NCBI GenBank assembly: GCA_003141415.1
Contig: PLLX01000194.1
Span: forward strand, 355 to 54,412
Source of the DNA: Bacteroidales bacterium
GTDB lineage: Bacteria; Bacteroidota; Bacteroidia; Bacteroidales; VadinHA17
Direction of reading: 5' to 3'
Length of the DNA stretch: 54,058 nucleotides
Of the stretch, positions 17,903-25,500 are shown piece by piece; positions within the stretch are counted from its first letter, which is position 1, and every line of letters starts with the position of its first letter. A model generated the notes under the pieces. The model was not told the origin of the DNA and did no database searches. It saw only the letters and a list, made by a program, of their open reading frames with translations. The translations under genes were made by a program, and so were the position numbers.

Positions 17903-17957
17903 AAATCAGCCCTTTGGCTGATTTTAGTGAGACGCCTGAAGATTGCAGGACTTCAGG
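17903..17957 (-). terminator. Two stacked hairpins downstream of the glutathione peroxidase gene
   Basis: AAATCAGCC/GGCTGATTT (17903-17924) is a perfect 9-bp stem with a 4-nt loop and T-rich flank; CCTGAAG/CTTCAGG (17935-17957) is a second, 7-bp stem. They lie between the peroxidase stop and the hdr promoter and probably insulate the two units. Confidence 0.55.
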
Positions 17958-18004
17958 ACCTTTGAAACTCCGGCCATTTCAAGGTTTCTTTTGTGGTTTG
18001 ATAA

Positions 18005-18490
18005 TCAGCTTTTTAAAAGCTTCTCAATATCCTTAATCAGTTTTTCAGGTATAGTGGTAGGTGAAAATCTTTTAACAGGATTTCCGTCAGAATCTATCAG
18101 GAATTTTGTAAAGTTCCATTTGATATTTTTGCCTAATGTGCCGGGAAGCTTGGTCTTCAGATATTTATAGATTGGATGAGCATTATTACCATTAACTTCA
18201 ATTTTGGAGAACATAGGGAATGAGACTCCATAGTTAATCAGGCATCCTTCAGATATTTCCTTATCCGATCCCGGTTCCTGATTTCCAAACTGGTTACACG
18301 GGAATCCGAGAATGACCAATCCTCCATCCTTATACTTCCTGAAGAGGTTTTCAAGTCCTTCATATTGTGGTGTAAGTCCGCAATTACTTGCTGTGTTTAC
18401 CGCTAGCAGAACTTTCCCTTTATATATATCCATACTAATATCTTTGCCCTGAAGTGATCGGGCGGTGAATTGATAAAAATTACTTTCCAT
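18005..18490 (-). CDS. Glutathione peroxidase family protein (cytoplasmic)
   Basis: The 161-residue thiol peroxidase reduces hydroperoxides. The peroxidatic Cys37 is in 'VNTASNCGLTPQY', with 'LGFPCNQFGNQEPG' (second Cys and Gln) and 'KWNFTKFLID' (active-site Trp-Asn). It uses Cys, not selenocysteine, and like other bacterial members it probably takes electrons from thioredoxin. No signal peptide is seen, unlike the paralog at 44279-44824. It is 18 bp downstream of the DUF3788 gene. Confidence 0.95.
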   Translation of the reverse strand: MESNFYQFTARSLQGKDISMDIYKGKVLLAVNTASNCGLTPQYEGLENLFRKYKDGGLVILGFPCNQFGNQEPGSDKEISEGCLINYGVSFPMFSKIEVNGNNAHPIYKYLKTKLPGTLGKNIKWNFTKFLIDSDGNPVKRFSPTTIPEKLIKDIEKLLKS

Positions 18491-18508
18491 ATCTTTTTCT
18501 CAGAATTT

Positions 18509-18940
18509 CTATTTTAATTTATTCTTTATAGCGATCAATCTCAGTACATTATCAACATCCATATTGTCATTTATTTTAATTGTAACTGCTCTAATTGCGC
18601 CATACTTCTTTGATGTCCTGAATTCATCTTTGATATTCTCGGAAAGACTGCATTCGTTTATCAGAGATTCAGCCTTATCACTAAACCAGAAAGTAACTCT
18701 GAAAGTATCATTCAGAATGCCAATCCAGAAAACAGTTTTCTTTCTATTGACCATCTTAAAAAGCCATCTTTTGCCATCATTATAAAAATTCCATTCTCCT
18801 GAGGAATCTTTATAGTTATCTATCATATAATTCATTATGCTCTGCCATAAGATCTTCTTATCCCGTATAATTGAAAAGATGTATTCATCCGTGGGATAGA
18901 TCCGCTCATCAGTGAGTAAAATATTTTCCTTTTCTGACAT
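18509..18940 (-). CDS. DUF3788 family protein
   Basis: The 143-residue protein has the DUF3788 features: start with 'LLTDERIYPTDEYIFSII', 'WQSIMNYMIDNYKDSSGEWNFYNDGKRWLFKMV', and 'TVFWIGILNDTFRVTFWF'. The family is related in shape to YdhG/DUF1801-type proteins and has no established function. It is cytoplasmic by sequence and sits between a SUMF1 protein gene and the glutathione peroxidase gene, with short gaps that suggest one transcript. Confidence 0.85.
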   Translation of the reverse strand: MSEKENILLTDERIYPTDEYIFSIIRDKKILWQSIMNYMIDNYKDSSGEWNFYNDGKRWLFKMVNRKKTVFWIGILNDTFRVTFWFSDKAESLINECSLSENIKDEFRTSKKYGAIRAVTIKINDNMDVDNVLRLIAIKNKLK

Positions 18941-18973
18941 ACTCTTAGTATTAAGTCCAAATAAATAAAAAAA

Positions 18974-19717
18974 TCATTTAATATCTTTCACACATCGGAA
19001 GCCAACTGCAAAATCGACCCAACTCGGAGATAAACCATTCCTGTAATATGTCTGCACGCACATTGGTCCGGAGTGCCAGCTTCCGCCTCGTATTACTTTA
19101 AACCTTCCAGTTTCCGGTCCTTTAGGATTTTCAGCAGGTGAATGGGCATAGTAATCACTGCCATAAAAATCAGAAGTCCATTCCCATACATTTCCAGTTA
19201 TATCAAACAATCCGAAACTATTTGGTGGGAAGGATCCTACTTTAAGGATTCCTTTATGTATTTTCCCATAGTTAACTTTCGTTGAGTCAATCTGATCTCC
19301 AAAAGGAAAGCTTTTGCCAGTCATTCCTCCCCTGGCTGCAAATTCCCACTCAGCTTCTGTCGGAAGACGTTTACCTGACCACACGGCAAACTTTTCAGCA
19401 TCAAAATAACTTATACCGACAACAGGATAATCAGGAAAATCCGGTCCACTTCTGAATTCTTTTAAACCCCAGAATTGTGGCAAAGGATTATTGGTTGCAA
19501 TACAGAAAGCATAATATTGTTGATTGGTAACCTCCTGTTTATCCATATAAAATGAATTAATCACAACATTATGTTCGGGTTGCCAGTCGGAAGGGGTTGT
19601 CGTATTCTTTCCCATGATAAATTCACCTGCTGGTATTAAAATCATTCCATCTTCTGATTTCTGAGAAATACCGCAATTACAAACTATGAATGCCAGGAAA
19701 AACAGAATCTGCCTCAT
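18974..19717 (-). CDS. SUMF1/formylglycine-generating-enzyme-like exported protein
   Basis: The 247-residue protein has a signal peptide with a possible lipobox-like Cys ('FLAFIVCNCGISQ') and a full SUMF1 domain: 'MILIPAGEFIMG', 'VVINSFYMDKQEVTNQQYYAFC', 'RLPTEAEWEFAARGG', 'FGLFDITGNVWEWTSDFYG' and 'RVIRGGSW'-type 'KVIRGGSWHSGP…GFRC'. True formylglycine-generating enzymes have two redox cysteines in the segment after GGSW; here only one Cys is present ('GPMCVQTYYRNG'). It is therefore probably a lectin- or ligand-binding member and not a sulfatase activator. No sulfatase gene is nearby. Confidence 0.88.
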   Translation of the reverse strand: MRQILFFLAFIVCNCGISQKSEDGMILIPAGEFIMGKNTTTPSDWQPEHNVVINSFYMDKQEVTNQQYYAFCIATNNPLPQFWGLKEFRSGPDFPDYPVVGISYFDAEKFAVWSGKRLPTEAEWEFAARGGMTGKSFPFGDQIDSTKVNYGKIHKGILKVGSFPPNSFGLFDITGNVWEWTSDFYGSDYYAHSPAENPKGPETGRFKVIRGGSWHSGPMCVQTYYRNGLSPSWVDFAVGFRCVKDIK

Positions 19718-19734
19718 AAATTATTTTTAATAAG

Positions 19735-20160
19735 TTAATATGAACTCTTTTTTACCGAACCATTGACAAGTTTTTCATAATCAATATCATCCGGTTCCCA
19801 TAATTCGATTATATTTCCCTCCGGATCAAGTAGATGTATAAACTTGCCATAGCTAAAAGTTTCGATAGTATCAACAATTGTAACTCCTTCCTTTCTCAAT
19901 TCTTCTACAAGATTTTCAAGATTTTCAACCCTGTAGTTTATCATAAAATCTTTTTGTGAAGGTGCAAAATAATTTGTTTCGTCATTAAACAGGCTCCAGA
20001 CTGTAAAACCTTTTTTAGACTCGTCAGCTTCTTGTCTCCATTCAAAAGTGGCACTATAGTCATCGGTCTGCAATCCAAGATGTTTTGTATACCAATCTTT
20101 CATCCTGTCAGGATCTTTACATTTAAAGAAGATACCTCCGATTGAATTTACACGTTTCAT
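19735..20160 (-). CDS. VOC (glyoxalase/bleomycin-resistance) superfamily protein
   Basis: The 141-residue protein has the paired beta-alpha-beta-beta-beta modules of the superfamily: 'RVNSIGGIFFKCKDPDRMKDWYTKHLGLQ' and, in the second half, 'GKFIHLLDPEGNIIELWEP' with the metal-ligand Glu. The fit is to small cytoplasmic glyoxalase-like proteins; the substrate is not predictable. It is 17 bp upstream of the SUMF1 gene on the same strand. Confidence 0.88.
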   Translation of the reverse strand: MKRVNSIGGIFFKCKDPDRMKDWYTKHLGLQTDDYSATFEWRQEADESKKGFTVWSLFNDETNYFAPSQKDFMINYRVENLENLVEELRKEGVTIVDTIETFSYGKFIHLLDPEGNIIELWEPDDIDYEKLVNGSVKKSSY

Positions 20161-20207
20161 ATTAATCTTTAAGCCAGTAAATTTTAATGAGGACTTTTTA
20201 TCTCAAG

Positions 20208-20546
20208 TTAATTCAGATTCCTCAGATTTGTAATAGCTTCGGGTACACTCTTATGAACTGCTGAAACCAAATTACAGGTATCCATCTCCTTGCATTCTCC
20301 GCAGGTTTTAAAACCCTTACCTGTTGCACATATTCTGATCTGGCACATACTCCAATGCCCTAACTTAACCCCTTCCTCTCTGCATCCCGTGCAATTTATC
20401 ATAGCCGGTGACATGTCAGGCACATTGTAAAATGTTTTCCATTTTTCCGCAGTTGCTTTTCTGAGTTCATCATCGTTTTTAATTGTTGCAATTCTTGCCT
20501 CACATATGGCACAATTTAATCCGCAACATGAAATGAGTTTTTCCAT
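20208..20546 (-). CDS. DUF3795 domain protein, cysteine-rich
   Basis: The 112-residue protein begins 'LISCCGLNCAICEARIAT', continues with 'NCTGCREEG' and 'CATGKGFKTCGECKEMDTCN', the DUF3795 pattern. With 11 cysteines in pairs it is likely to bind zinc or an Fe-S cluster; no activity is established. It heads the VOC-SUMF1-DUF3788-peroxidase gene string and has a 47-bp gap to the next gene. Confidence 0.88.
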   Translation of the reverse strand: MEKLISCCGLNCAICEARIATIKNDDELRKATAEKWKTFYNVPDMSPAMINCTGCREEGVKLGHWSMCQIRICATGKGFKTCGECKEMDTCNLVSAVHKSVPEAITNLRNLN

Positions 20547-20745
20547 AACTGAAAGTTTTTAAGAAGATTAGGTAACTGAATGAATGTTGACGAATTATTA
20601 ATCAATTTTCATCTATCAAGTTACATCTTTTTAGGAAATACAAAATATAAGCACTGGAAAATGTTTAAAATTAATTACACCAAATATTTTGTAGCAGCGA
20701 CAAATATGCAATATGAAATATTCTGAAATCCATTAATCATGGTGT

Positions 20746-20848
20746 AACACGGAGTTTTACGGAGTTAATTCTTAAAATTATACTTAATCATGGTACTATA
20801 AATAATTAAGCAGTGTTACTCAGTGATTACTCCTTGTAACTCCGTGTT
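20746..20848. repeat. Perfect 11-bp inverted repeat with degenerate tandem copies
   Basis: AACACGGAGTT (20746-20756) and AACTCCGTGTT (20838-20848) are exact reverse complements, and each arm has a second partial copy (TTACGGAGTTAA; TTACTCCTTGTAACTCC). The right arm touches the stop codon of the membrane-protein remnant. It belongs to the same style of private intergenic repeats seen elsewhere in the window. Confidence 0.6.
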
Positions 20849-21171
20849 TAAGAAGTAATTGTTGTTATAGTCAGCTCCATCGTACTGGTAACACTTCCGT
20901 ATCTCCAAGCTTTCAGAACTATTTTTATAAAGAAGAGAATTTGCGATAATATGAACATAAGAATTATGCCACCTCCGGTAACAGGCCTTATACTTGCAAG
21001 TAACCTTAATACCAGCCATCCATAAAGCGCCTGAACCATCAGTAAAATTAACATCAGGGTATAAGATGAAAAAAATGTTCTGAATGTCTGGCTCCTGAAT
21101 GTACATAGGATAATCGCCCAAGAGATTTGTCCGCAATCTTTAGAAAAGGATGATCTATAAGTCCTGAATTT
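20848..21171 (-). pseudogene. Remnant of a small integral membrane protein
   Basis: The frame ending at 20848 is open back to 21171 but has no ATG/GTG/TTG before codon ~40; the first Met begins 'MLILLMVQALYGWLVLRL'. It encodes two hydrophobic segments ('LILLMVQALYGWLVL', 'GGGIILMFILSQILFFIKIVL') and a basic-aromatic end 'KAWRYGSV'. The open frame upstream ('CTFRSQTFRTFFSSYTLM') also looks coding. The most likely reading is a small membrane protein that has lost its start, but a short intact gene from 21054 is possible. The overlapping ORF 20816..21136 is in another frame and looks spurious. Confidence 0.4.
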
Positions 21172-21306
21172 TCACCATAATAATGATCTGTAATTCTTTA
21201 TTCATAGTGCTCCTGCTATTTTTGAAGGCATTCATGTATAGATGCGACCGGATATCAGGTACGATATCACAGGAACACAGCAGGGATCTGAAACTTACAG
21301 ATCAAA

Positions 21307-21708
21307 CTATTTCTTTACTGCTGCCTCTGATGATAAAATCTTAGAAAGTGTTAGAGGAACTTCTCCTTCAGAATAGACTGCCTTACCTGACATGTTTGTA
21401 TCATTTTCAACTTTCAGTAACACTTTAATATCCTGTCCTTCAAGGTAAACAGTAAATAAAACACTATCATTGACGGTTTTAACGTTTTCACCTACAAGTA
21501 TGGAATCACTCCCGGTAAAAGACATTGTCGTAGTAGGTTTTTGGTTATTTAATCCAACTACTATTTTCCCGGAAGAATATCCTTCGGGTGCATAAGGGGC
21601 ATCAAACTTCCAGGTACCGATAGGGTTATTTTTATTAGAATTTTGTCCGCTGACGACTATCACAGAAAGTAATGAGAAGAACATTAATGTTAAAATTCTG
21701 TTTTTCAT
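21307..21708 (-). CDS. Small exported protein of unknown function
   Basis: The 133-residue protein has a clear signal peptide ('LTLMFFSLLSVIVVSGQN', cleavage near residue 22). The mature part is about 110 residues of alternating polar and hydrophobic strands ('IGTWKFDAPYAPEG', 'TTTMSFTGSDSILVG'), resembling lipocalin-like 'W..' extracytoplasmic beta barrels. I do not recognise a named family. A -7 box (TATATTTG) lies 24-31 nt upstream. Confidence 0.75.
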   Translation of the reverse strand: MKNRILTLMFFSLLSVIVVSGQNSNKNNPIGTWKFDAPYAPEGYSSGKIVVGLNNQKPTTTMSFTGSDSILVGENVKTVNDSVLFTVYLEGQDIKVLLKVENDTNMSGKAVYSEGEVPLTLSKILSSEAAVKK

Positions 21709-21731
21709 AATAATTCTGATTTATTAGATCT

Positions 21732-21739
21732 CAAATATA
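21732..21739 (-). promoter_or_regulatory. Candidate -7 box (TATATTTG)
   Basis: The minus-strand TATATTTG fits TAnnTTTG and would start a transcript about 17 nt before the ATG at 21708. No TTTG is at the -33 position. Confidence 0.4.
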
Positions 21740-21811
21740 GAAATCTAATATGAATTTTTATCATAAACATTCAAATTTGAATTGGTAAAGTAATGCAGCT
21801 CGATGCAATTA

Positions 21812-22435
21812 CTAGCAACCCCCGGCGGCCTTCTTCTTTTTCGGAGCAGATTGCAATGCTGGTTTTGCTGATTCAGTACTCTGGTTTTGATTTGATTGTA
21901 CTGCCATACCACCACCAAGGGCTTTCCCGGCACTTAAGCGAAAATCATATTTTGCAAACTCCTCATCAGGACTTGTAGATGCAGGTTTCTGGGGATTAAG
22001 AATTACATCAAACCAATAATTCAATCCGCCTTCCAATACTAAATTATTTTTATAACCAAGTTGCCTTGTCACCATCCATGCCTCATTGGCTGTGATAGTA
22101 CCATTTGAATAGAAGATGTTCATTTTAACATCCTGATTAAGTATATCCGTAAACTTATCTGAAAGCAAGTCTGCAACAGGTATATTTATTGCCCCCGGAA
22201 GGCTGAATTTTTCAAAATCATCCTTATTTCTTACATCAATAAGCTGGAAGGAAGGATCCTTTTTAATTATCATATCGGCTACAGTTTCTGGTGTAATATA
22301 CTGGGTTCGTGTATTAGCTTCACCAAGCAACTGATCTGCTGTAAGTTTGTAAGGTTTTGTTTTATTCTGCGGTACTGCGGCAATAATAAGACCCATCGGA
22401 ATTATAAAAAGTGCCAAAAGTCTGAGTGGTTTCAT
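21812..22435 (-). CDS. Exported rhodanese-fold protein without loop Cys, ending in a single C-terminal Cys
   Basis: The 207-residue protein has an N-terminal hydrophobic export or anchor segment (residues 3-21) and a rhodanese domain: 'FQLIDVRNKDDFEKFSLPGAINIPVADL' and 'GYKNNLVLEGGLNYW'. The active-site loop, normally C-x5-R/T, reads 'NIFYSNGTITANEAW': the catalytic Cys is Ser110. The only cysteine in the protein is the last residue, Cys207, in a flexible tail 'APKKKKAAGGC'. A classical sulfurtransferase reaction is therefore unlikely; a carrier that loads sulfane sulfur on the swinging C-terminal thiol is an attractive idea (inference). Neighbours are the YeeE/YedE pair and the Psr-like enzyme on the same strand. 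A heptanucleotide array lies 26 bp before the ATG. Confidence 0.9.
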   Translation of the reverse strand: MKPLRLLALFIIPMGLIIAAVPQNKTKPYKLTADQLLGEANTRTQYITPETVADMIIKKDPSFQLIDVRNKDDFEKFSLPGAINIPVADLLSDKFTDILNQDVKMNIFYSNGTITANEAWMVTRQLGYKNNLVLEGGLNYWFDVILNPQKPASTSPDEEFAKYDFRLSAGKALGGGMAVQSNQNQSTESAKPALQSAPKKKKAAGGC

Positions 22436-22460
22436 AATATATGTTTTAAGTTTTTGTTGT

Positions 22461-22530
22461 CTTGTTACTTGTTACTTGTTACTTGTTACTTGTTACTTGT
22501 TACTTGTTACTTGTTGCTTGTTGCTTGTTG
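22461..22530. repeat. Heptanucleotide tandem array (CTTGTTA)7(CTTGTTG)3
   Basis: Ten uninterrupted 7-nt units: seven CTTGTTA then three CTTGTTG. On the minus strand the unit is TAACAAG. The array occupies the region immediately upstream (26-95 nt) of the rhodanese-fold gene, where its promoter should be. Copy-number change would alter promoter spacing by 7 nt steps. Confidence 0.95.
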
Positions 22531-22617
22531 ACCGTTGCTCTCTGATTAAAACCAGTAAACAGAAACCAGCAACATTCTCTACATTTATCTTTTTACTTTT
22601 GTCTTTTATCTTTATGT

Positions 22618-23208
22618 TTAATATTCTTCTCTGGGGAATTTCTTCTCCGCCCATTCTGCCACCCGGAACATTGAAAGGGCAACTATTATAAGCAGAAAAG
22701 CAAATACTCCGTCGGAGAGTCCAATTGTTTGGCTAATCTTTGGAAAACCTAAAAACTTGGCAAGATACATTCCATCCCAGATTTTATAACCCAGTGCGAA
22801 AATCAGGATTCCTATAAATAATCCACCAATGAAGACAAATGCATCAATTTTACCAATTGAAGCACCACAGAAGCTTGTACCGGGACAGTATCCCCCGATA
22901 ATAAATCCCGCACCCATGATCATTCCGCCAACAATAGCCGATGTAAGATAGGTTGGGTTAACATAGATAAGGTTAAGATCTATCCAACCGAAAAGACTGA
23001 AGAAAAGCAAACCAAGCATAGCTGTAATAGCTGCAGTAAAAAACACTTTCAGAACTACAGTATCATAACCGTAAAAAACCCCTGCAAGTTTTCTGCTTGA
23101 TGAAAATCCACTCTGTTCAAGTACAAATCCAAAACCTATTCCAATTATAAAAGCCAGGAAAAGGTTAGTATTCGCTGAAATTAACTCGTTTACTGATAAT
23201 GGTCCCAT
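22618..23208 (-). CDS. YeeE/YedE half-transporter (CPGT half)
   Basis: The 196-residue membrane protein has about five helices and the motif 'GGYCPGTSFCGASIG' (Cys108, Cys114), the hallmark of one half of YeeE/YedE transporters such as TsuA, which carry thiosulfate through a cysteine relay. The full-length transporter is split here: this gene encodes the CPGT half and the upstream gene the 'GRGCTSG' half. It is expected to import a reduced sulfur species (or, in some YedE groups, selenium). The octanucleotide array at 23213-23260 ends 5 bp before the ATG. Length fits half-size members. Confidence 0.9.
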   Translation of the reverse strand: MGPLSVNELISANTNLFLAFIIGIGFGFVLEQSGFSSSRKLAGVFYGYDTVVLKVFFTAAITAMLGLLFFSLFGWIDLNLIYVNPTYLTSAIVGGMIMGAGFIIGGYCPGTSFCGASIGKIDAFVFIGGLFIGILIFALGYKIWDGMYLAKFLGFPKISQTIGLSDGVFAFLLIIVALSMFRVAEWAEKKFPREEY

Positions 23209-23212
23209 TATT

Positions 23213-23260
23213 TTTTGTCTATTTGTCTATTTGTCTAAATGTTTATTTGTCTTGCTGTCT
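23213..23260. repeat. Degenerate octanucleotide array near ATTTGTCT
   Basis: Six 8-nt units: TTTTGTCT, ATTTGTCT twice, AAATGTTT, ATTTGTCT, TGCTGTCT. The array abuts the start codon of the downstream (minus-strand) YeeE/YedE half gene, so it occupies its ribosome-binding region. Confidence 0.85.
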
Positions 23261-23375
23261 TGAGGTACTGTGGTCTTAAACCCGTTATGCCATTGTGCCT
23301 TTGTGACGTTTCGCCACCCTGCAGTCTGGCTCCTTCGCTAAATTTGCCCACCGAGCAAATTTTTAACGCTTGGCC

Positions 23376-23897
23376 CTATATCCAGTTCTTCCTGAAAAAA
23401 TAAGCAAGAGCATAGGCAGTTCCAAAAATTGCCATCATTGTAATGAACCCTCCAAGAGACAATACTGCCATTCCGCTCAGGGCTGATCCGCTGGTACATC
23501 CTCTTCCAAATTCGGCTCCAAAACCAAAAAACACTCCTCCTGTCAAAGCAAGAAAAAGTCGCTTTTTTGAGGTTATTTTTGGCGAATGTTCTACTTTCAA
23601 TTTCAGACGTCCTGCAAATGCACCTGAAAGAAATCCGCCAACAAGTACACCCGTCATTTCAAAAACGAGCCATGTTTTCATCGGGTTCCCAGGATGATCC
23701 GCTCTGAACTCTTTTACGAATCCCAATTTTTCTGAGGAGGATGGTGCAACTGCACTAATGGAAGTAACAACAACACTTTTCATTGCACCACTGGCACCAA
23801 GTCCACGTCCGGAAATAAAATTCGCCGCCAGAAGAACAATTCCTAACAGCGCCCCGCCTACGTAAGGGTTCAGGTACTTTGTTTTTTTTTGTTCCAT
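23376..23897 (-). CDS. YeeE/YedE half-transporter (GCTSG half)
   Basis: The 173-residue membrane protein has 4-5 helices and the motif 'GAEFGRGCTSGSALSGMAVLSLGG' with Cys134, matching the second half of YeeE/YedE transporters. A periplasmic-size loop (residues 51-72) separates the first two helices. With the adjacent CPGT half it should form a complete two-chain transporter for a sulfur compound. It follows the Psr-like membrane subunit gene by 107 bp, a gap filled with an inverted repeat of TACCGCA-like units. A hairpin AAATTTGC/GCAAATTT at 23340-23362 follows the stop. Confidence 0.9.
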   Translation of the reverse strand: MEQKKTKYLNPYVGGALLGIVLLAANFISGRGLGASGAMKSVVVTSISAVAPSSSEKLGFVKEFRADHPGNPMKTWLVFEMTGVLVGGFLSGAFAGRLKLKVEHSPKITSKKRLFLALTGGVFFGFGAEFGRGCTSGSALSGMAVLSLGGFITMMAIFGTAYALAYFFRKNWI

Positions 23898-23942
23898 GGA
23901 TTTACAGTTATTATTATCTAAATTCTGATTTCATTCTAACCG

Positions 23943-24004
23943 GCACGCGGTGTGCGGTACGGGGTCCTGCATTCCTCTTACCGCATACCGCAAACCGGTT
24001 ACCG
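23943..24004. repeat. Inverted array of TACCGCA-like units
   Basis: GCACGCGGTGTGCGGTACGGGG (23943-23964) faces TACCGCATACCGCAAACCGGTTACCG (23979-24004); the unit is a 7-mer near TACCGCA, in opposite orientations, so the RNA could fold on itself. It lies directly after the stop of the NrfD/PsrC-type gene. Confidence 0.75.
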
Positions 24005-24946
24005 TTAATACAGCCACCTGCTTATCTGTCCGGCATATGCAATAATAAAACGCAGCATCAGGCTTCCAAAAATCACAAGTACTGCAGGAACAATTGCCGG
24101 AATATGGAACTTTCCCAACTCCATAAATTCAAGCAGAGCAGGAATAAGCATTCCCATTGTCACAACAAATATCCAGAATGACATAGTATATGGTCCTCCA
24201 AGAAACAGTTTTGCAGCTTCGATCTGAACCTGGGTGCTCGCCAGAAAACCCATGAACATATGAATAATAAAAAACAGTTCAATCCCTATTAACACGAGAT
24301 CTATTCTTGCAAACTGCTTTCGTTCTGCTTTATCTTTTGATAAAATTAATGTTGCTGCTGCACCGGCTGAAAGTCCCGATGACAGAAACAATGGTCCCAG
24401 AATTGATGTATTCCAGAGAGGGCGGGCATTAAAGGCTGACAATAAGATCCCCGTATAGATTCCGAGGATAATCCCATAAATAAGCATGATCCATGCAAGG
24501 GCTTTCTTGTATTTGTTAAAGAAAGTCTCAATGTCACATATCCATTTGAATTTCCAATCCCAACGCGGGAAAATATCTCTTATATGAAGGGCGCACCAGA
24601 TAAATGAAACAGGGGTGATAACCATCAGTGTCCAGGCTCCCCATGACATTGGTGACTGCAATCGTATGTTTGTATATAGCTGCCAGAAAAACAGTTTATG
24701 TCTTAGGTCAATGAATAGTGTTAATAATCCAATAACCAGCAGAAAAGGAGCAAGAAAAGGTGTAATACGGACGGCTGTCCTGTAGTCATTTTCCCTGCCT
24801 CTTATAAAATAAAGTGCAGCAATACAAAGAATTCCGGCTGCCATTCCCCCGAGAAAGAGATAAAGCGGAATCTGCCAGTGCCAGATATTAAGTTGCGGAT
24901 CAATGAGTTGATTCATCCTGCCACTTACTAATATTTCTTCTTCCAT
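24005..24946 (-). CDS. NrfD/PsrC-family membrane quinone-oxidoreductase subunit
   Basis: The 313-residue protein has eight to nine membrane helices and begins with the typical 'LNIWHWQIPLYLFLGGMAAG' of NrfD/PsrC subunits, which exchange electrons with menaquinol and anchor the periplasmic molybdoenzyme. 'ESPMSWGAW'-like 'LQSPMSWGAWTLMV' and 'STSILGPLFLSSGLSAGAA'-like segments are also family features. It is the third gene of a psrA-psrB-psrC-type operon (20-bp gap from the Fe-S subunit). Name-level assignment to polysulfide, thiosulfate or tetrathionate reductase cannot be made from this subunit. Confidence 0.9.
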   Translation of the reverse strand: MEEEILVSGRMNQLIDPQLNIWHWQIPLYLFLGGMAAGILCIAALYFIRGRENDYRTAVRITPFLAPFLLVIGLLTLFIDLRHKLFFWQLYTNIRLQSPMSWGAWTLMVITPVSFIWCALHIRDIFPRWDWKFKWICDIETFFNKYKKALAWIMLIYGIILGIYTGILLSAFNARPLWNTSILGPLFLSSGLSAGAAATLILSKDKAERKQFARIDLVLIGIELFFIIHMFMGFLASTQVQIEAAKLFLGGPYTMSFWIFVVTMGMLIPALLEFMELGKFHIPAIVPAVLVIFGSLMLRFIIAYAGQISRWLY

Positions 24947-24966
24947 ATTAAATGGTCATTACTTGA

Positions 24967-25500
24967 TTAAATCAAAAAATAAAGTTGTGGTTTAGTTCCT
25001 GCTTCAGGAATAAGTGTTTTTGATTTACGCTTTTTCAAAACCACAGAGACATCGCTGTTCAGGTCATCCAAATCTCCAAAATAGATGCATTTGGTAGGAC
25101 AAACAGCTGCGCAGGCAGGAGCAAGACCGATTTTTATCCTGTGAATGCAAAACGTGCATTTATCTACATAACCTTCCGGGTGAGGGTACCGGGCATCGTA
25201 CGGACATGAAGCAATGCATGCCCCACAACCTATACATTTGTTATGTTCAACAAGCACAATTCCTCCATCAGCAAAATGACTGGCCCCGGTAGGGCAGCAA
25301 CGAACACAAGGTGCATTTATACAATGATTGCATCTCTCCGATCTGATCTCAATCTCAAGCTGCGGATAAGTTCCATTCATCGTTTCAACGACCCATTCAC
25401 GGCAAAAACCATGCGGCACATTATTCTCAGTCTGGCAGGCCACGACACAATCGCTGCAACCTACACATTTTCTTGTATCAACTGCCATTGCATACCTCAT
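24967..25500 (-). CDS. PsrB/PhsB-type four-cluster ferredoxin subunit
   Basis: The 177-residue protein has four [4Fe-4S] motifs typical of CISM-family Fe-S subunits: 'CVGCSDCVVACQ', 'CNHCINAPCVRCCP', 'CIGCGACIASCPYDARY' and 'CTFCIHRIKIGLAPACAAVCP'. It passes electrons between the membrane NrfD-type subunit and the molybdenum subunit. There is no signal peptide; it would ride out with the Tat-exported partner. It overlaps the psrA-type stop by 4 bp (ATGA), showing translational coupling. Confidence 0.93.
   Translation of the reverse strand: MRYAMAVDTRKCVGCSDCVVACQTENNVPHGFCREWVVETMNGTYPQLEIEIRSERCNHCINAPCVRCCPTGASHFADGGIVLVEHNKCIGCGACIASCPYDARYPHPEGYVDKCTFCIHRIKIGLAPACAAVCPTKCIYFGDLDDLNSDVSVVLKKRKSKTLIPEAGTKPQLYFLI

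Noticed and set aside
20816-21136. 106-residue ORF in the track
   Set aside because: The frame 20848-21171 carries the membrane-helix pattern; this one is an out-of-frame shadow with no coherent fold.
22461-22530. Heptamer array as a CRISPR or iteron origin
   Set aside because: Units are contiguous with no spacers, and there is no replication protein gene nearby; a simple sequence repeat explains it.
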